The translations under genes were made by a program, and so were the position numbers. Source: Amycolatopsis sp. DSM 110486 (GTDB taxonomy: Bacteria; Actinomycetota; Actinomycetes; Mycobacteriales; Pseudonocardiaceae). Taken from it: 64,000 nucleotides of DNA. The stretch spans positions 7,433,001 through 7,497,000 of the forward strand of contig NZ_CP080519.1 in NCBI RefSeq assembly GCF_019468465.1, given 5' to 3'. How positions within the stretch are numbered: the first letter of the stretch is position 1; each line of letters begins with the position of its first letter. Below are positions 43,396 to 51,395 of this stretch, one piece after another. Under the pieces are notes generated by a model. It did not search any database, had not been told where the DNA came from, and was given only the letters and a program-made list of their open reading frames with translations.

Positions 43396-43786
43396 GCGTC
43401 ACCGTGGTGCCGTCCGGGCGCTGCAGGCACTCGCTTTCGTGCGCCAGGCCCCGCATCAACGGCAGGCCGCGGCCGCGCAGGCCGTTGGTCGAGCGGGGCG
43501 GCAGCCAGCGGCCGTAGTCGGTGACGATCACGGTGACGGTTTCGCCCACGCAGGTCGCGAGGACGTCGAGGACGCCGGTTTCCCGGCCCTCGTAGGCGTG
43601 TTCGGCGGAGTTGGCCATGGCTTCGTAGCTCGCCATCACCACGTCTTCCTGCTGCGTGGTGCTCATGCCGAGCCCCGCGACCCAGCCGGCGAGGGCGCGG
43701 CGCAGGCCGATCAGCGGCTCCGGCGCGGCCGTGACGCGGCGGCGGAACTCCGGCGTCAGGCGATCCTCGGTCGCGCGCCCCGTCAC
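43367..43786 (-). CDS. Anti-sigma factor kinase (RsbW/HATPase_c_2 type)
   Basis: A 139-residue GHKL ATPase. The N box is in [15 protein letters not shown], the G1 box in [12 protein letters not shown] and the G2 region in [17 protein letters not shown]. Such proteins bind and inhibit a sigma factor, and phosphorylate the STAS antagonist. The GTG start overlaps the PP2C stop by two bases, making the last gene of a STAS-PP2C-kinase operon. The sigma factor itself is not in the window. Confidence 0.88.
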   Translation of the reverse strand: MTGRATEDRLTPEFRRRVTAAPEPLIGLRRALAGWVAGLGMSTTQQEDVVMASYEAMANSAEHAYEGRETGVLDVLATCVGETVTVIVTDYGRWLPPRSTNGLRGRGLPLMRGLAHESECLQRPDGTTVTLSWRLEPAG

Positions 43787-45360
43787 ACCGCACCTCCGTC
43801 GCGGCGGCGCACGTGGATCAGGGCGATGTCGTCGTCGTGGCTGCCGCCGGTGAGGTCGTGGATCAGGCGGTCCCACGCGGTTTCCGCGTCGGACCCATCG
43901 TGCAGGGCATCGTGCAGGGCACCGAGCGCGGTGAGCAGCCCGGCGATGCCGACGGTGAGGTCGCGGGTGCGGCTCTCGACCAGACCGTCGGTGTAGGGCA
44001 CGAGGTCGGTGCCGGGCGGGAAAGCCACCTGCTCCTGCGGGAACTCCGCGCCGACGCCGAGCGGCTGGGCCAGCGCCTCGCCGATCTGCTGGGGCGTGCC
44101 GTCGGCGTGGACGAGCACGGCGGGCAGGTGCCCGGCGTTCGCGTACGTCAGCGAGTGGTCCGCGGGCTCGTGCACGGCGTAGAAACAAGTCACGAAACTC
44201 GGCTCGGCGAACCGGCCGGTGAGCTGTGAGACGTTGCGCAGGACCTCCGACGGCGGCAGCTCCAGCAGCGCGTACGAGCGGATCGCGGTGCGGACCTGGC
44301 CCATCACGGTGGCGGCGGCGACGCCGTGGCCGACGACGTCGCCGATCACGAACGCGGTGGCGTCCGAACCCAGGCGGAGTACGTCGAACCAGTCGCCGCC
44401 GACCTTGCTGCCGGTGGCGGCCGGCAGGTAGCGCGTGACGAGGTCGAGGCCTGGGATCCGCGGCGCGGCGGGCACCATGCTGCGCGAGAGCTCTGCGGCG
44501 AGGGTGCGCTCGCGTTCGAAGAGGCGGGCGTTGTCCAACGCGATGGCGGCGTACCCCGCGATGCCTTCGGCGAGGTACTCGTGGCGCTCGGTGAACCGGA
44601 CGGTTTCGGGGTGGCCGAAGAAGAACCCGCCGAGCACCTCGCCGCTGGTGGGGCTGACGACCGATACGGCGAGATAGCTACGCACGGGCAGGTGCCCCTC
44701 GGGCATGCCGTGGTAGGGCGCGTTGTGGCCGAACCGCGGGTCGGCCGTGATGTCCGCGCTGCGGACGGTGCCGGTGCCGTCGAACGTCGGGCCGAACACG
44801 GCGGTGTTGCGGGGCATGGGGAAGCGGGAGAACGCTTCGCGCGGCACGCCGGAGAGGGTGTAGAGCGTGTACGACTCGCCGAACTGGTCGACGAGGTTGT
44901 AGAAGAACGCGCCGAAGGCGGCCCCCGTCGCGCCGGTGGCGGCGTCGGTCGCTTCCTGGACCACGACGTCGAGGTCGAGCTGGGCGGTGAGCCGGCGGCC
45001 GATGGAGTGCAGGGCGTCGACGACGCCGGCCTCGGCGCGCAGCCGGCTGACGGTGCCGGTGAGCTCGGCCGTCGCGGCGTCGACCCCGGCTGCGGTCGGT
45101 GCGAGGCGGGCGCCTTCGGGAGCGTCGGTGTGCAGCAGCACGGTGGCGTCCTCGTCGGTGACGACCACGGCGCCCGTCACGCGTTGAGCCGGGACGAGCT
45201 GGGCCACGGTCGCGGCGTCGGGGACCACGATCCGGCCCCGGCCCCGGTAGTCCGCGGCGTCGAGCCGGCGGATCCGCACGGCCACGGGCCGGCCCTCGGC
45301 GTCGACGAACGCCTTGCGCACGGCCGCGGCCACGGGCCCGAGGCCGTCGGCGGTGGTCAT
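43783..45360 (-). CDS. GAF-domain PP2C-type serine phosphatase (RsbU-like)
   Basis: A 525-residue phosphatase. After a poorly conserved N-terminal region (about 1-110) comes a GAF sensor (about 115-275, ending [23 protein letters not shown]) and a SpoIIE/PP2C domain with metal-binding aspartates in [12 protein letters not shown] and VIGDVVGHG and a late [10 protein letters not shown]. It should dephosphorylate the STAS antagonist and so free the sigma factor upon a signal sensed by GAF. ATG overlaps the STAS gene stop (ATGA). Confidence 0.9.
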   Translation of the reverse strand: MTTADGLGPVAAAVRKAFVDAEGRPVAVRIRRLDAADYRGRGRIVVPDAATVAQLVPAQRVTGAVVVTDEDATVLLHTDAPEGARLAPTAAGVDAATAELTGTVSRLRAEAGVVDALHSIGRRLTAQLDLDVVVQEATDAATGATGAAFGAFFYNLVDQFGESYTLYTLSGVPREAFSRFPMPRNTAVFGPTFDGTGTVRSADITADPRFGHNAPYHGMPEGHLPVRSYLAVSVVSPTSGEVLGGFFFGHPETVRFTERHEYLAEGIAGYAAIALDNARLFERERTLAAELSRSMVPAAPRIPGLDLVTRYLPAATGSKVGGDWFDVLRLGSDATAFVIGDVVGHGVAAATVMGQVRTAIRSYALLELPPSEVLRNVSQLTGRFAEPSFVTCFYAVHEPADHSLTYANAGHLPAVLVHADGTPQQIGEALAQPLGVGAEFPQEQVAFPPGTDLVPYTDGLVESRTRDLTVGIAGLLTALGALHDALHDGSDAETAWDRLIHDLTGGSHDDDIALIHVRRRDGGAV

Positions 45361-45737
45361 GCGCCCGCCAGCGCGGCGGGCACCGAGGGGAACACGGCGA
45401 GCTCGTCGGTCAGGCGGGTCAGCTCCAGCGGCCGCAGCGTGAGCCGGCTGCTCGCGACCACGCGCACGTCGGCGGGTTCGGCCTGCCGGTGGGCCCACAC
45501 GAGCACCGCCATCCCCGCCGAAGCCAGGAAGTCGACCGCGCTGAGGTCGATCACGAGCACCGGCGCCCCCGTGCGCGCGGCGCGGTCCACGAGCCGGCGC
45601 AGCTTGGGGGCGAGCGCGAGGTCGAGGGCGCCGCTCACGGCCAGCACCGTGGCACCGTCGTCCTCACTCAGCGCGACGGCGCCGCCCGTGGTCTCCACCC
45701 GGCCCGCGTCGTCGCCGGGGGCACCGGACTCAGCCAT
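45357..45737 (-). CDS. STAS-domain anti-anti-sigma factor (RsbV-like)
   Basis: A 126-residue protein with one STAS domain. The phosphorylatable serine is in [24 protein letters not shown]. The first 15 residues are an acidic leader. In its unphosphorylated form the protein should bind the anti-sigma kinase. It heads the STAS-PP2C-kinase operon. The ATG at 45737 begins just before the domain; upstream frame extension has no domain. Confidence 0.88.
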   Translation of the reverse strand: MAESGAPGDDAGRVETTGGAVALSEDDGATVLAVSGALDLALAPKLRRLVDRAARTGAPVLVIDLSAVDFLASAGMAVLVWAHRQAEPADVRVVASSRLTLRPLELTRLTDELAVFPSVPAALAGA

Positions 45738-45822
45738 GCGCAAATGATGCCAAGCCGGCGTCCGTTGAGCCCGGCCGTACCCCGCTCGGTGCAGTGCCGG
45801 GCCCTCTCGGGCCGCCGACCGG

Positions 45823-45835
45823 TTCGGTGACCGAA
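45823..45835. promoter_or_regulatory. TTCGGTGACCGAA palindrome, copy 1
   Basis: A 13-bp palindrome 4 bp beyond the stop of the following hypothetical gene and about 90 bp upstream of the STAS operon start. A 16-bp sequence containing it (TCATTCGGTCACCGAA on the minus strand) recurs at 47083-47098. Confidence 0.45.
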
Positions 45836-45838
45836 TGA

Positions 45839-46300
45839 TCAGGCGTCGTTCAGCGCCCGGGCGAAGGCAGTGTGCACGCGCAGGTACCGGCGCAGCGGAA
45901 GGGCTTCGCCGGGCGTGGGGGAGGCCAGCCGGCGGGTGGCCCACGTGTTCCAGGTGAGGTGCGCTTGGGCGACCGACAGCCGCGCGGCCGCGGCGACCTC
46001 GGCAGGGCTTTCACCGGCGAGAACGGCTTCGTGCATGAGAACGGGGCTGCTGCGCCGGATCCACTCCTGCAGTGAAGCCATGGCCGCGAGGCGGTGGAGC
46101 TGGGAGCCGGATTCCCCGGTGTCGGTATTCGTGTCCGGGGCGGTCGTGTGCACGCCGGTGAGGTCCGGCGCGGTGGCGCCCGGCGCGCCTGCGTCCGGTG
46201 CGGGCGCGGCCGGAGCCGGTGCCGCACGCGGGAATTCGGAGCGTCCGGCGAGTTTCGCGGGCGCCTTTTCGGTGATCTCGGGGGTGAGTGAGGTCGTCAT
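45839..46300 (-). CDS. Hypothetical actinomycete protein with a disordered N terminus
   Basis: A 153-residue protein I do not recognise. Residues 1-75 are rich in Ala, Pro, Thr and Asp and probably disordered. Residues about 80-150 are helical (LHRLAAMASLQEWIRRSSPVL, GESPAEVAAAARLSVAQAHLTW, GEALPLRRYLRVHTAFARAL); the middle part could be a helix-turn-helix. GGGAGA precedes the ATG by six bases. It lies between the partner-switching operon and the csbD gene, all on the minus strand, so a role in the same stress response is plausible. Confidence 0.65.
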   Translation of the reverse strand: MTTSLTPEITEKAPAKLAGRSEFPRAAPAPAAPAPDAGAPGATAPDLTGVHTTAPDTNTDTGESGSQLHRLAAMASLQEWIRRSSPVLMHEAVLAGESPAEVAAAARLSVAQAHLTWNTWATRRLASPTPGEALPLRRYLRVHTAFARALNDA

Positions 46301-46411
46301 GGCGATTCTCCCTGGTCGGGCGGTCAGCCACACCGCGATCGTGGCCGCGCCGGTCGGGACGGGCGGCGTCCCACGGCTACCCTCTCACCCTTTGGTTCAA
46401 TCCTCGGTTTT

Positions 46412-46429
46412 GTGAGACCGCGATCTCAC
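46412..46429. promoter_or_regulatory. GTGAGA-CCGCGA-TCTCAC dyad upstream of the hypothetical gene
   Basis: Perfect 6-bp arms, and 16 of 18 positions symmetrical over the whole element, 112 bp upstream of the hypothetical gene start. It is a possible operator; the regulator is unknown. Confidence 0.4.
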
Positions 46430-46479
46430 TCGTTCGGGGGCGGTTTCCCTTGGGGCGCCTCACATCCCGGGACGCGCGA

Positions 46480-46506
46480 GCGCCGCCGGGCGGGACCCGG
46501 CGGCGC
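46480..46506 (-). terminator. Hairpin after csbD
   Basis: GCGCCGCCGGG and its complement form an 11-bp stem with a 5-nt loop, 15 bp after the csbD stop. No T run follows. Confidence 0.65.
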
Positions 46507-46521
46507 GCGTTCACCCGCGTG

Positions 46522-46704
46522 TCAGTTCTTGTTCTTCAGCCCGTCGACCGCGTCCTTGACCTTCTCACCGGCCTGCTTGAGGGCACCCTTGGCCTGGTCC
46601 GCCTTGCCTTCGGCCTGCCACTGCTCGTTTCCGGTGGCGTTTCCGAGTGCTTCTTTGGCGCGGCCCTTCAATTCATCGGCCTTGTTCTGCATTTTGTCGT
46701 TCAC
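46522..46704 (-). CDS. CsbD-family general stress protein
   Basis: A 60-residue hydrophilic protein starting at a GTG (46704) with AAGGAG five bases upstream. NKADELKGRAKEALGNATGNEQWQAEGKADQAKG is the CsbD signature. CsbD proteins are abundant small stress proteins, SigB-dependent in Bacillus, of unknown mechanism. A SigB/SigF-type promoter lies directly upstream. The longer frame has no domain and no ribosome-binding site. Confidence 0.92.
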   Translation of the reverse strand: MNDKMQNKADELKGRAKEALGNATGNEQWQAEGKADQAKGALKQAGEKVKDAVDGLKNKN

Positions 46705-46732
46705 GACCGCTCCTTTCGCGAAGGCCGGGTGG

Positions 46733-46757
46733 TTACCCGTTTTCCGGCGGTTCAAAC
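46733..46757 (-). promoter_or_regulatory. SigB/SigF-type stress promoter of csbD
   Basis: On the minus strand GTTT (46757-46754) and GGGTAA (46738-46733) are spaced by 15 bp, matching the actinobacterial SigB/SigF consensus GTTT-N15/16-GGGTAT. The transcript would start about 20 bp upstream of the csbD GTG. Confidence 0.75.
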
Positions 46758-46780
46758 AAGTCGCCCGGTGAACAAGTGGC

Positions 46781-46936
46781 TCAGTACCAGTGCGCGCGGC
46801 CGCCGACCCTGCGGCCGGTTCCGCCCAGGATGGCCAGGACCGCACCGATGACCAGCAGGACGATGCCGATCGTCCACAGGATCGAGATGCCGGTGATGAA
46901 ACCGACGACGAGCAGGATGACTCCGAGCACGATCAT
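46781..46936 (-). CDS. DUF6131-like small membrane protein
   Basis: A 51-residue protein with two closely spaced hydrophobic helices (MIVLGVILLVVGFITGISIL and TIGIVLLVIGAVLAILGG) and a short basic tail. This matches the small DUF6131-type membrane proteins widespread in actinomycetes; the function is unknown. GGAGA precedes the ATG. The SigB/SigF-type promoter upstream puts it in the same regulon as csbD. Confidence 0.8.
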   Translation of the reverse strand: MIVLGVILLVVGFITGISILWTIGIVLLVIGAVLAILGGTGRRVGGRAHWY

Positions 46937-46978
46937 GGATTCTCCAGCTGTTCCGTAATGGGGACCGATGGTTTCGAA

Positions 46979-47004
46979 GTACCCGGCCGGGCGATCTCGC
47001 AAAC
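46979..47004 (-). promoter_or_regulatory. SigB/SigF-type stress promoter of the DUF6131 gene
   Basis: GTTT (47004-47001) and GGGTAC (46984-46979) on the minus strand are spaced by 16 bp, the same layout as at csbD. It lies about 43 bp upstream of the ATG. Confidence 0.72.
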
Positions 47005-47085
47005 ACTTTCGGGTCCGGTCCGGTGTGGACGTACCAGTGGTCTGATCCGGTGGTCGAATCGGCGGAACCGGTTCCGTCGAGTTCA

Positions 47086-47098
47086 TTCGGTCACCGAA
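47086..47098. promoter_or_regulatory. TTCGGTCACCGAA palindrome, copy 2
   Basis: Same palindrome as at 45823-45835, with 16 shared bases (TCATTCGGTCACCGAA). Here it lies in the divergent spacer between the DUF6131 and MocR-like genes. A further GCGGT-TTTGT-ACCGC dyad is at 47126-47140, and a TAGCTT -10-like hexamer precedes the MocR-like gene. Confidence 0.5.
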
Positions 47099-47247
47099 GG
47101 AATATGCGCACAGGTGGGCGAAGCTGCGGTTTTGTACCGCCTTTGCCGGGGCCGACCAGGATGTGAAACCGCTTTGCGGCGGGGTGCGAGCGGCCTAGCT
47201 TTTGAGCCCGACAGATCGATTTCTCACCGAATGAGGGGAGCCGGTGC

Positions 47248-48609
47248 GTGGCCTCGGGCGAACTCGCGACGACGGCGCCGGTCGGGCTCGGCTGGCTCGC
47301 CGTGCGGATCGGCGAACGCACGGCGCGCGGCATCGCGGGCGCCGTGTCGGGCCTCATCCGCGACGGTGAGGTGCAGCCCGGCACGCGGCTGCCGACCGTG
47401 CGCGCGCTCGCGGCCGAGCTGTCGGTGAGTCCCACGACGATCGCGGAGGCGTGGGCGCAGCTGCGCGCGGCCGGGCTGATCGGCACCGGCCGCCGTCGCG
47501 GCACGACCGTGCTGGCGCCGCCCGCCGGGCTCCCGCCCGCGCGGATGTTCCCGGGCTGGCAGTCGGTGGACCTGGAGCACGGCTCACCCGATCCCGCGCT
47601 GCTGCCGCCGCTGGAGGACGCGGTGGCCGCCGGGGTGCGGTCGGAGCGGCGGGCGGTGAAGGAACCGATCAGCTCCCGGCTGCGGGCGGCGGTGAAGCCG
47701 GAGTGGCCGTTCGCGGCGGAGGCGTGGACAGTCGCCGCCGGTGGTCAGGAAGGTGTGGCGTTGGCGTGCCGGGCGGTGGCCCGGCCCGGCGACGTGGTCG
47801 CGGTCGAGGAACCGACCGCGCCGTGGCTGCTGCGGCACCTGCGCGCGGCGCGCATCCACGTGGTTCCGGTGCGCCGCGACGAAGCCGGCCCGCGCGCCGA
47901 CGCGCTCGAAGCCGCGCTGGCGCACCGGCCCGTCGCCTTCGTCTACCAGCCGCGCGCGCAGAACCCGCTGGGTCACACCGTGTCCGCCGCTCGCGTCGCC
48001 GAGCTCGCCGCCGTGCTCGCGCGTACCGACACCGCCGTGATCGAGGCCGACGACTTCGGCCCGCTCGCCGCCTCGGCGGGGGCGAGCCTGGGCACGCACC
48101 TGCCCGGGCAGGTGCTGCTGGTGCGGTCTTATTGCACGGCCTTCGGCACCGAGCTGCGCAGCTGCGTGCTCGGCGGCTCGGCCGCGCTCGTGGAGCGGGT
48201 GCGCGCGCACCGGGCGTTCGGCACCGCGTGGTCCAGCCGGGTGCTGCAGGACGCGCAGGCGTTCCTGCTCACCGACACCGCCACGGACGCGCTGGTCCAC
48301 CGCGCGCGCCGGCGCTACGCCGGTCGCCGGGCGGTGCTCGCCGAGGCGCTGCGCGACCACGGCCTCGACGTGGCCGTGGGCGACGGGCTCACGCTGTGGG
48401 TGCCGGTGCCCGAGGAGACCCGCACCTTGGTCACGCTGGCCGCGCACGGCGTCTCCGTCGGCGCGGGCAGCCGGTGTTTCACCGGCCGCTCCGGCGCGCC
48501 GCACATCCGCGTCGCCGTGGGCCAGCTCCCCGACGACCCGGCCCCGGTCGCCGACCTGGCCGGGATGATCGCGCGGGCGGCCGGCGTCCGGTCCCGCCGC
48601 AGCGCCTGA
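47248..48609 (+). CDS. MocR-like regulator with a degenerate aminotransferase domain
   Basis: A 453-residue protein. Residues about 20-90 are a GntR winged helix (GEVQPGTRLPTVRALAAELSVSPTTIAEAWAQLRAAGLI). Residues about 110-450 have the fold type I aminotransferase layout (AGGQEGVALACRAVARPGDVVAVEEPTAP, PRAQNPLGHTVSAAR, IEADDFGPL). The PLP-binding lysine expected in a SFSKxFGP-type motif is missing: the sequence there is VRSYCTAFGTELRSCVLGG. The protein may bind a ligand without forming a PLP aldimine. GTG start with GAGGGGAG upstream. It is divergent from the stress genes and may control them or itself. Confidence 0.85.
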   Translation: MASGELATTAPVGLGWLAVRIGERTARGIAGAVSGLIRDGEVQPGTRLPTVRALAAELSVSPTTIAEAWAQLRAAGLIGTGRRRGTTVLAPPAGLPPARMFPGWQSVDLEHGSPDPALLPPLEDAVAAGVRSERRAVKEPISSRLRAAVKPEWPFAAEAWTVAAGGQEGVALACRAVARPGDVVAVEEPTAPWLLRHLRAARIHVVPVRRDEAGPRADALEAALAHRPVAFVYQPRAQNPLGHTVSAARVAELAAVLARTDTAVIEADDFGPLAASAGASLGTHLPGQVLLVRSYCTAFGTELRSCVLGGSAALVERVRAHRAFGTAWSSRVLQDAQAFLLTDTATDALVHRARRRYAGRRAVLAEALRDHGLDVAVGDGLTLWVPVPEETRTLVTLAAHGVSVGAGSRCFTGRSGAPHIRVAVGQLPDDPAPVADLAGMIARAAGVRSRRSA

Positions 48610-48613
48610 CCCG

Positions 48614-48901
48614 TCAGACGGCCTCGAAGTGCTCCACCCGCGGCTGCGCGGCGAGGTAGGGCCCGAGCAGCGCGCCGTACGCCGCGTAGCGGTCGGTGCC
48701 CCGGAAGTGCTCCAGGTGGTGCTGCTTCGACTCCCACTCGACGACGCCGACGAAGCGGTCCGGGCTCTCCTCACTGCGCATCATCCGCGCACTGCGGCAG
48801 CCGGGCGTGGTCGCGAGCAGCTCGTGGGCTTTCGCGTACGCGGCGGCGAATTCGTCGCCGGCGCCCGGTTTCACGTCGACGATCGCGATTTCGGTGATCA
48901 C
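48614..48901 (-). CDS. ABM-domain monooxygenase-like protein
   Basis: A 95-residue ABM-fold protein (ITEIAIVDVKPGAGDEFAAAY, FVGVVEWESKQHHLEHF, GPYLAAQPRVEHFEAV). Family members include small cofactor-free monooxygenases and heme-degrading enzymes; the heme-type residues are not evident. It converges on the MocR-like gene with 4 bp between stops. Activity is unknown. Confidence 0.8.
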   Translation of the reverse strand: MITEIAIVDVKPGAGDEFAAAYAKAHELLATTPGCRSARMMRSEESPDRFVGVVEWESKQHHLEHFRGTDRYAAYGALLGPYLAAQPRVEHFEAV

Positions 48902-49017
48902 CCCTGTCGTTCTACTCCGGACTCGCGATCACCGGTACTGCCGGTCCGGTGATCGACCGGAGGGACTAGTACCTCCGCCGCTTCCGGCGCGCGGGCCGGG
49001 TGGGCGGGGTGGCGCGC

Positions 49018-49651
49018 ATGATCCGTCCCCACCTGTCCCGGCGGGCCCGCTGGACGATCTCGCTCGCCGTCGCGCTCGTGCTGGTGCTCGGCGGCGGGTA
49101 CGCCCTGCTGCGGGTGGTCGACGCGCGCACGTTCGCGCCGCGGGGTGAAGGCCACTTTCTTCCTCATCGGACGAGAACTGGAGGCACACCCCGAGCTGGG
49201 CCGTGAGCTCGCCGCGGCCGGGCACGAACTGGGCAACCACACCTACTCGCACGAGCGCATGGTGCTGGTGACGCCCGGCTACGTCGCGTCGGAGATCGAA
49301 CGCACCGACGCGCTCATCCGCCGGACCGGCTACCGGGGCGAGATCACCGTGCGCCCGCCCAACGGCAAGAAGCTGCTCGCGCTCCCGTACTACCTCCACC
49401 AGCACGGCCGGCAGACGATCATGTGGGACGTCGAGCCGAACTCCTACCCCGCCGTCGACGCTTCGGCCACCGCGACCGCCGAGTACGTGGTGAGCCACGT
49501 GCGTCCGGGCTCGATCGTGGTGCTGCACGCGATGTACCCCGCTCGCGAGGCGACGCGGGAAGCGCTCGGCCCCGCGATCAACGGGCTGCGGGCGCGGGGC
49601 TACCGGTTCGTCACGGTGTCGCAGCTGCTGGCGTTGCGGGGCAAGGGATGA
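49018..49651 (+). pseudogene. Polysaccharide deacetylase (NodB) with internal deletion and frameshift
   Basis: Two pieces in different frames. From the ATG at 49018 come a cytoplasmic stub and one membrane helix (WTISLAVALVLVLGGGYALL), then VVDARTF. From about 49145, in another frame, comes GVKATFFLIGRELEAHPELGRELAAAGHELGNHTYSHERM and the rest of a NodB domain. The NodB core normally begins with TFDDGP, which carries the catalytic base and a metal ligand; this section is absent at the junction near 49140. The NHTYSH metal-binding motif remains. The simplest reading is a deletion of roughly 100 bp or more that also shifted the frame. A start at the GTG at 49145 would make an inactive fragment. 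Confidence 0.8.
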
Positions 49652-50711
49652 CGGCCACCACGGACCAGCCGCCTGCCACGGGTCCGGCGGTGAGCGAGCC
49701 GCCGTGCTCGGCCAGCTGCGCGCGCAGGCTGGTGAGGCCGTAGCCGGCACCGGCGGTTTCCCCGGCCGGTGGGGTCTGAACCTTCGACGCGACGGCGATC
49801 CGGACCTGCCCGCCGGTCACGGCGACCTCGACGCCCAGGCGCGTGCCCGGGCCGTGGTGGCGCAGGGCGTTGGTGGCGGCTTCGGCGATCACCCGTCCGG
49901 CGAGCGGGCGGACGGGGCCGGGGAAGGCCGCCGCGTCCGGCACGGCGTCGAGGACCAGACCGGCGGAGCGCAGCTGGTCGAGCACGTCGGCCAGCGCGGG
50001 TTCGGCGGTGGGTTCGTCCTCGCCGTGGAGTTCGCGCAGCGTCGCGCGGACCTGGCCCAGTGCGTCGCGGCCGGCCGACAGCGTCGCGTCGACGCGCAGG
50101 CGGTCGGCGTCGGTCAGGTCGCCGACCGCGCGCAGGGCCTCGGCCTGCACGAGCATCACGGTGGTGGTGCGCGCGAGCGTGTTGTGCAGCCGCCGCGCGG
50201 TGCGGTCACGGCGTTCGGCGGCAAGGCGTTCCAGCCGGTGGCGCGTGCGTTGCGCGGCGAACTCCGCGCGTTCGGCGACATGACGCTGGCGTTCCACGCC
50301 GAGCAGCCACGCGACGACACAGATGGTGGCGGTGCGCAGCGCGCCGTCCACGAAACCCTTGGCGGGCACCATCGCCGCGCCGACCGCGGCCGTCGTGGCG
50401 CCGCACAGCCAGAACCGCACGAGCGGGCGCGGCGACATCGGCGCGGTGTAGAGGGCGAGCAGGACCGGGAGGTAGTCGAGGTTGCGCGGCGCGCTGGTGA
50501 CGAGGTGGGCGACGGTCGTCGCGGCGACCACGGCGAGCACCCAGCCGGGGAACCGCCGGCGAAGGGGCAGCGGCAGCAGTTGTGCCACGACGAGCAGCAG
50601 GCCGGCCCCGCCGTGGCCCGGCTGCCACGTGCCGCCCAGCGCGAGCAGGACGGCGACCAGCAGCGTGGTCGCCAGGTCGGCGAGGAGCCGTCGATCGGCG
50701 AGTCGGCGCAC
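49611..50711 (-). CDS. Sensor histidine kinase (HisKA_3 type)
   Basis: A 366-residue kinase. The N-terminal half has about five membrane helices (LLADLATTLLVAVLLALGG, WVLAVVAATTVAHLV and others). The dimerisation segment is RTARRLHNTLARTTTVMLVQAEAL with the phosphoacceptor His, and the ATPase has an N box in VIAEAATNALRHHG and a G box in GAGYGLTSLRAQLAEHGGSL. GTG start at 50711, 22 bp from the divergent response-regulator start. The 3' end overlaps the deacetylase pseudogene by 41 bp. Its partner is frameshifted. Confidence 0.82.
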   Translation of the reverse strand: MRRLADRRLLADLATTLLVAVLLALGGTWQPGHGGAGLLLVVAQLLPLPLRRRFPGWVLAVVAATTVAHLVTSAPRNLDYLPVLLALYTAPMSPRPLVRFWLCGATTAAVGAAMVPAKGFVDGALRTATICVVAWLLGVERQRHVAERAEFAAQRTRHRLERLAAERRDRTARRLHNTLARTTTVMLVQAEALRAVGDLTDADRLRVDATLSAGRDALGQVRATLRELHGEDEPTAEPALADVLDQLRSAGLVLDAVPDAAAFPGPVRPLAGRVIAEAATNALRHHGPGTRLGVEVAVTGGQVRIAVASKVQTPPAGETAGAGYGLTSLRAQLAEHGGSLTAGPVAGGWSVVAVIPCPATPAAATP

Positions 50712-50733
50712 GGGCCGAAGGTAGAGCGCGCCG

Positions 50734-51331
50734 GTGATCGGGATCCGCGTCGTCGACGACCACGCGCTCGTCCGCGAAGGTCTCGCCTTCATCCTCGCCG
50801 CGCAGCCGGACCTCACGGTGACGGGCGTGCACGCCGACGGCGCCGGGCTGCTCGCTGTGCCGGGCGACCTGGGTGACGTGGTGCTGCTGGACCTGAACCT
50901 GCCGGGCCTCGACGGCCACGAGGTGCTGCGGCGGCTGCGGGCGCGCACGCCCCGCCCGCGCGTGGTGATGCTGACGACGATCCGGCGGGCGAGCGACATC
51001 CGCCGCGCCCTCGCCGAGGGCGCGGACGGGTTCGTGCTCAAAGGACTCCACGGGCGAAGAGCTGGCCGCCGCCGTCCGCGCGGCGCACGCGGGAGTGACC
51101 GCCGTCAGCCCGGCCGTCGCCGCGGAGCTCGGGGCGCCGGCCGAACTGTTCACCCCGCGCGAACGCGACGTGCTGGCGTTGCTCGGCCGCGGACTGTCCA
51201 ATCGGGACATCGCCGCCGAGCTCGGCCTGGCGGAACGCACGGTCAAGGTCCACGTGGGCAACCTGCTCGCGAAGCTTCAGGTGGGCAGCCGCACGCAGGC
51301 GGCGCTGGCGGCGGAGCGGGTGCTGGGCTGA
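50734..51331 (+). pseudogene. LuxR-family response regulator with a +1 frameshift
   Basis: Frame 1 from the GTG at 50734 encodes a normal receiver (IRVVDDHALVREGL, phosphoacceptor Asp53 in VVLLDLNLPGLDG, then FVLK). At the AAA at 51040-51042 the frame is lost. Removing one A restores KDSTGEELAAAVRAAHAG and runs straight into an intact LuxR helix-turn-helix (TPRERDVLALLGRGLSNRDIAAELGLAERTVKVHVGNLLAKL) ending at 51331. Without repair the product is a receiver with an arginine-rich nonsense tail. This may be a real mutation or a sequencing error in a short A run. It pairs with the divergent histidine kinase. Confidence 0.85.
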
Positions 51332-51395
51332 GGCGTGCGTTCGCCCTCCGCGAGACCGGTGGTGGCGCCGGGGCAGCGCGCGCCAGGGTGAGGGC

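Noticed and set aside
46385..46400. GGTTCAATCC resembling a tRNA T-loop
   Set aside because: No acceptor stem, anticodon arm or D arm can be drawn around it; it lies upstream of a hypothetical gene.
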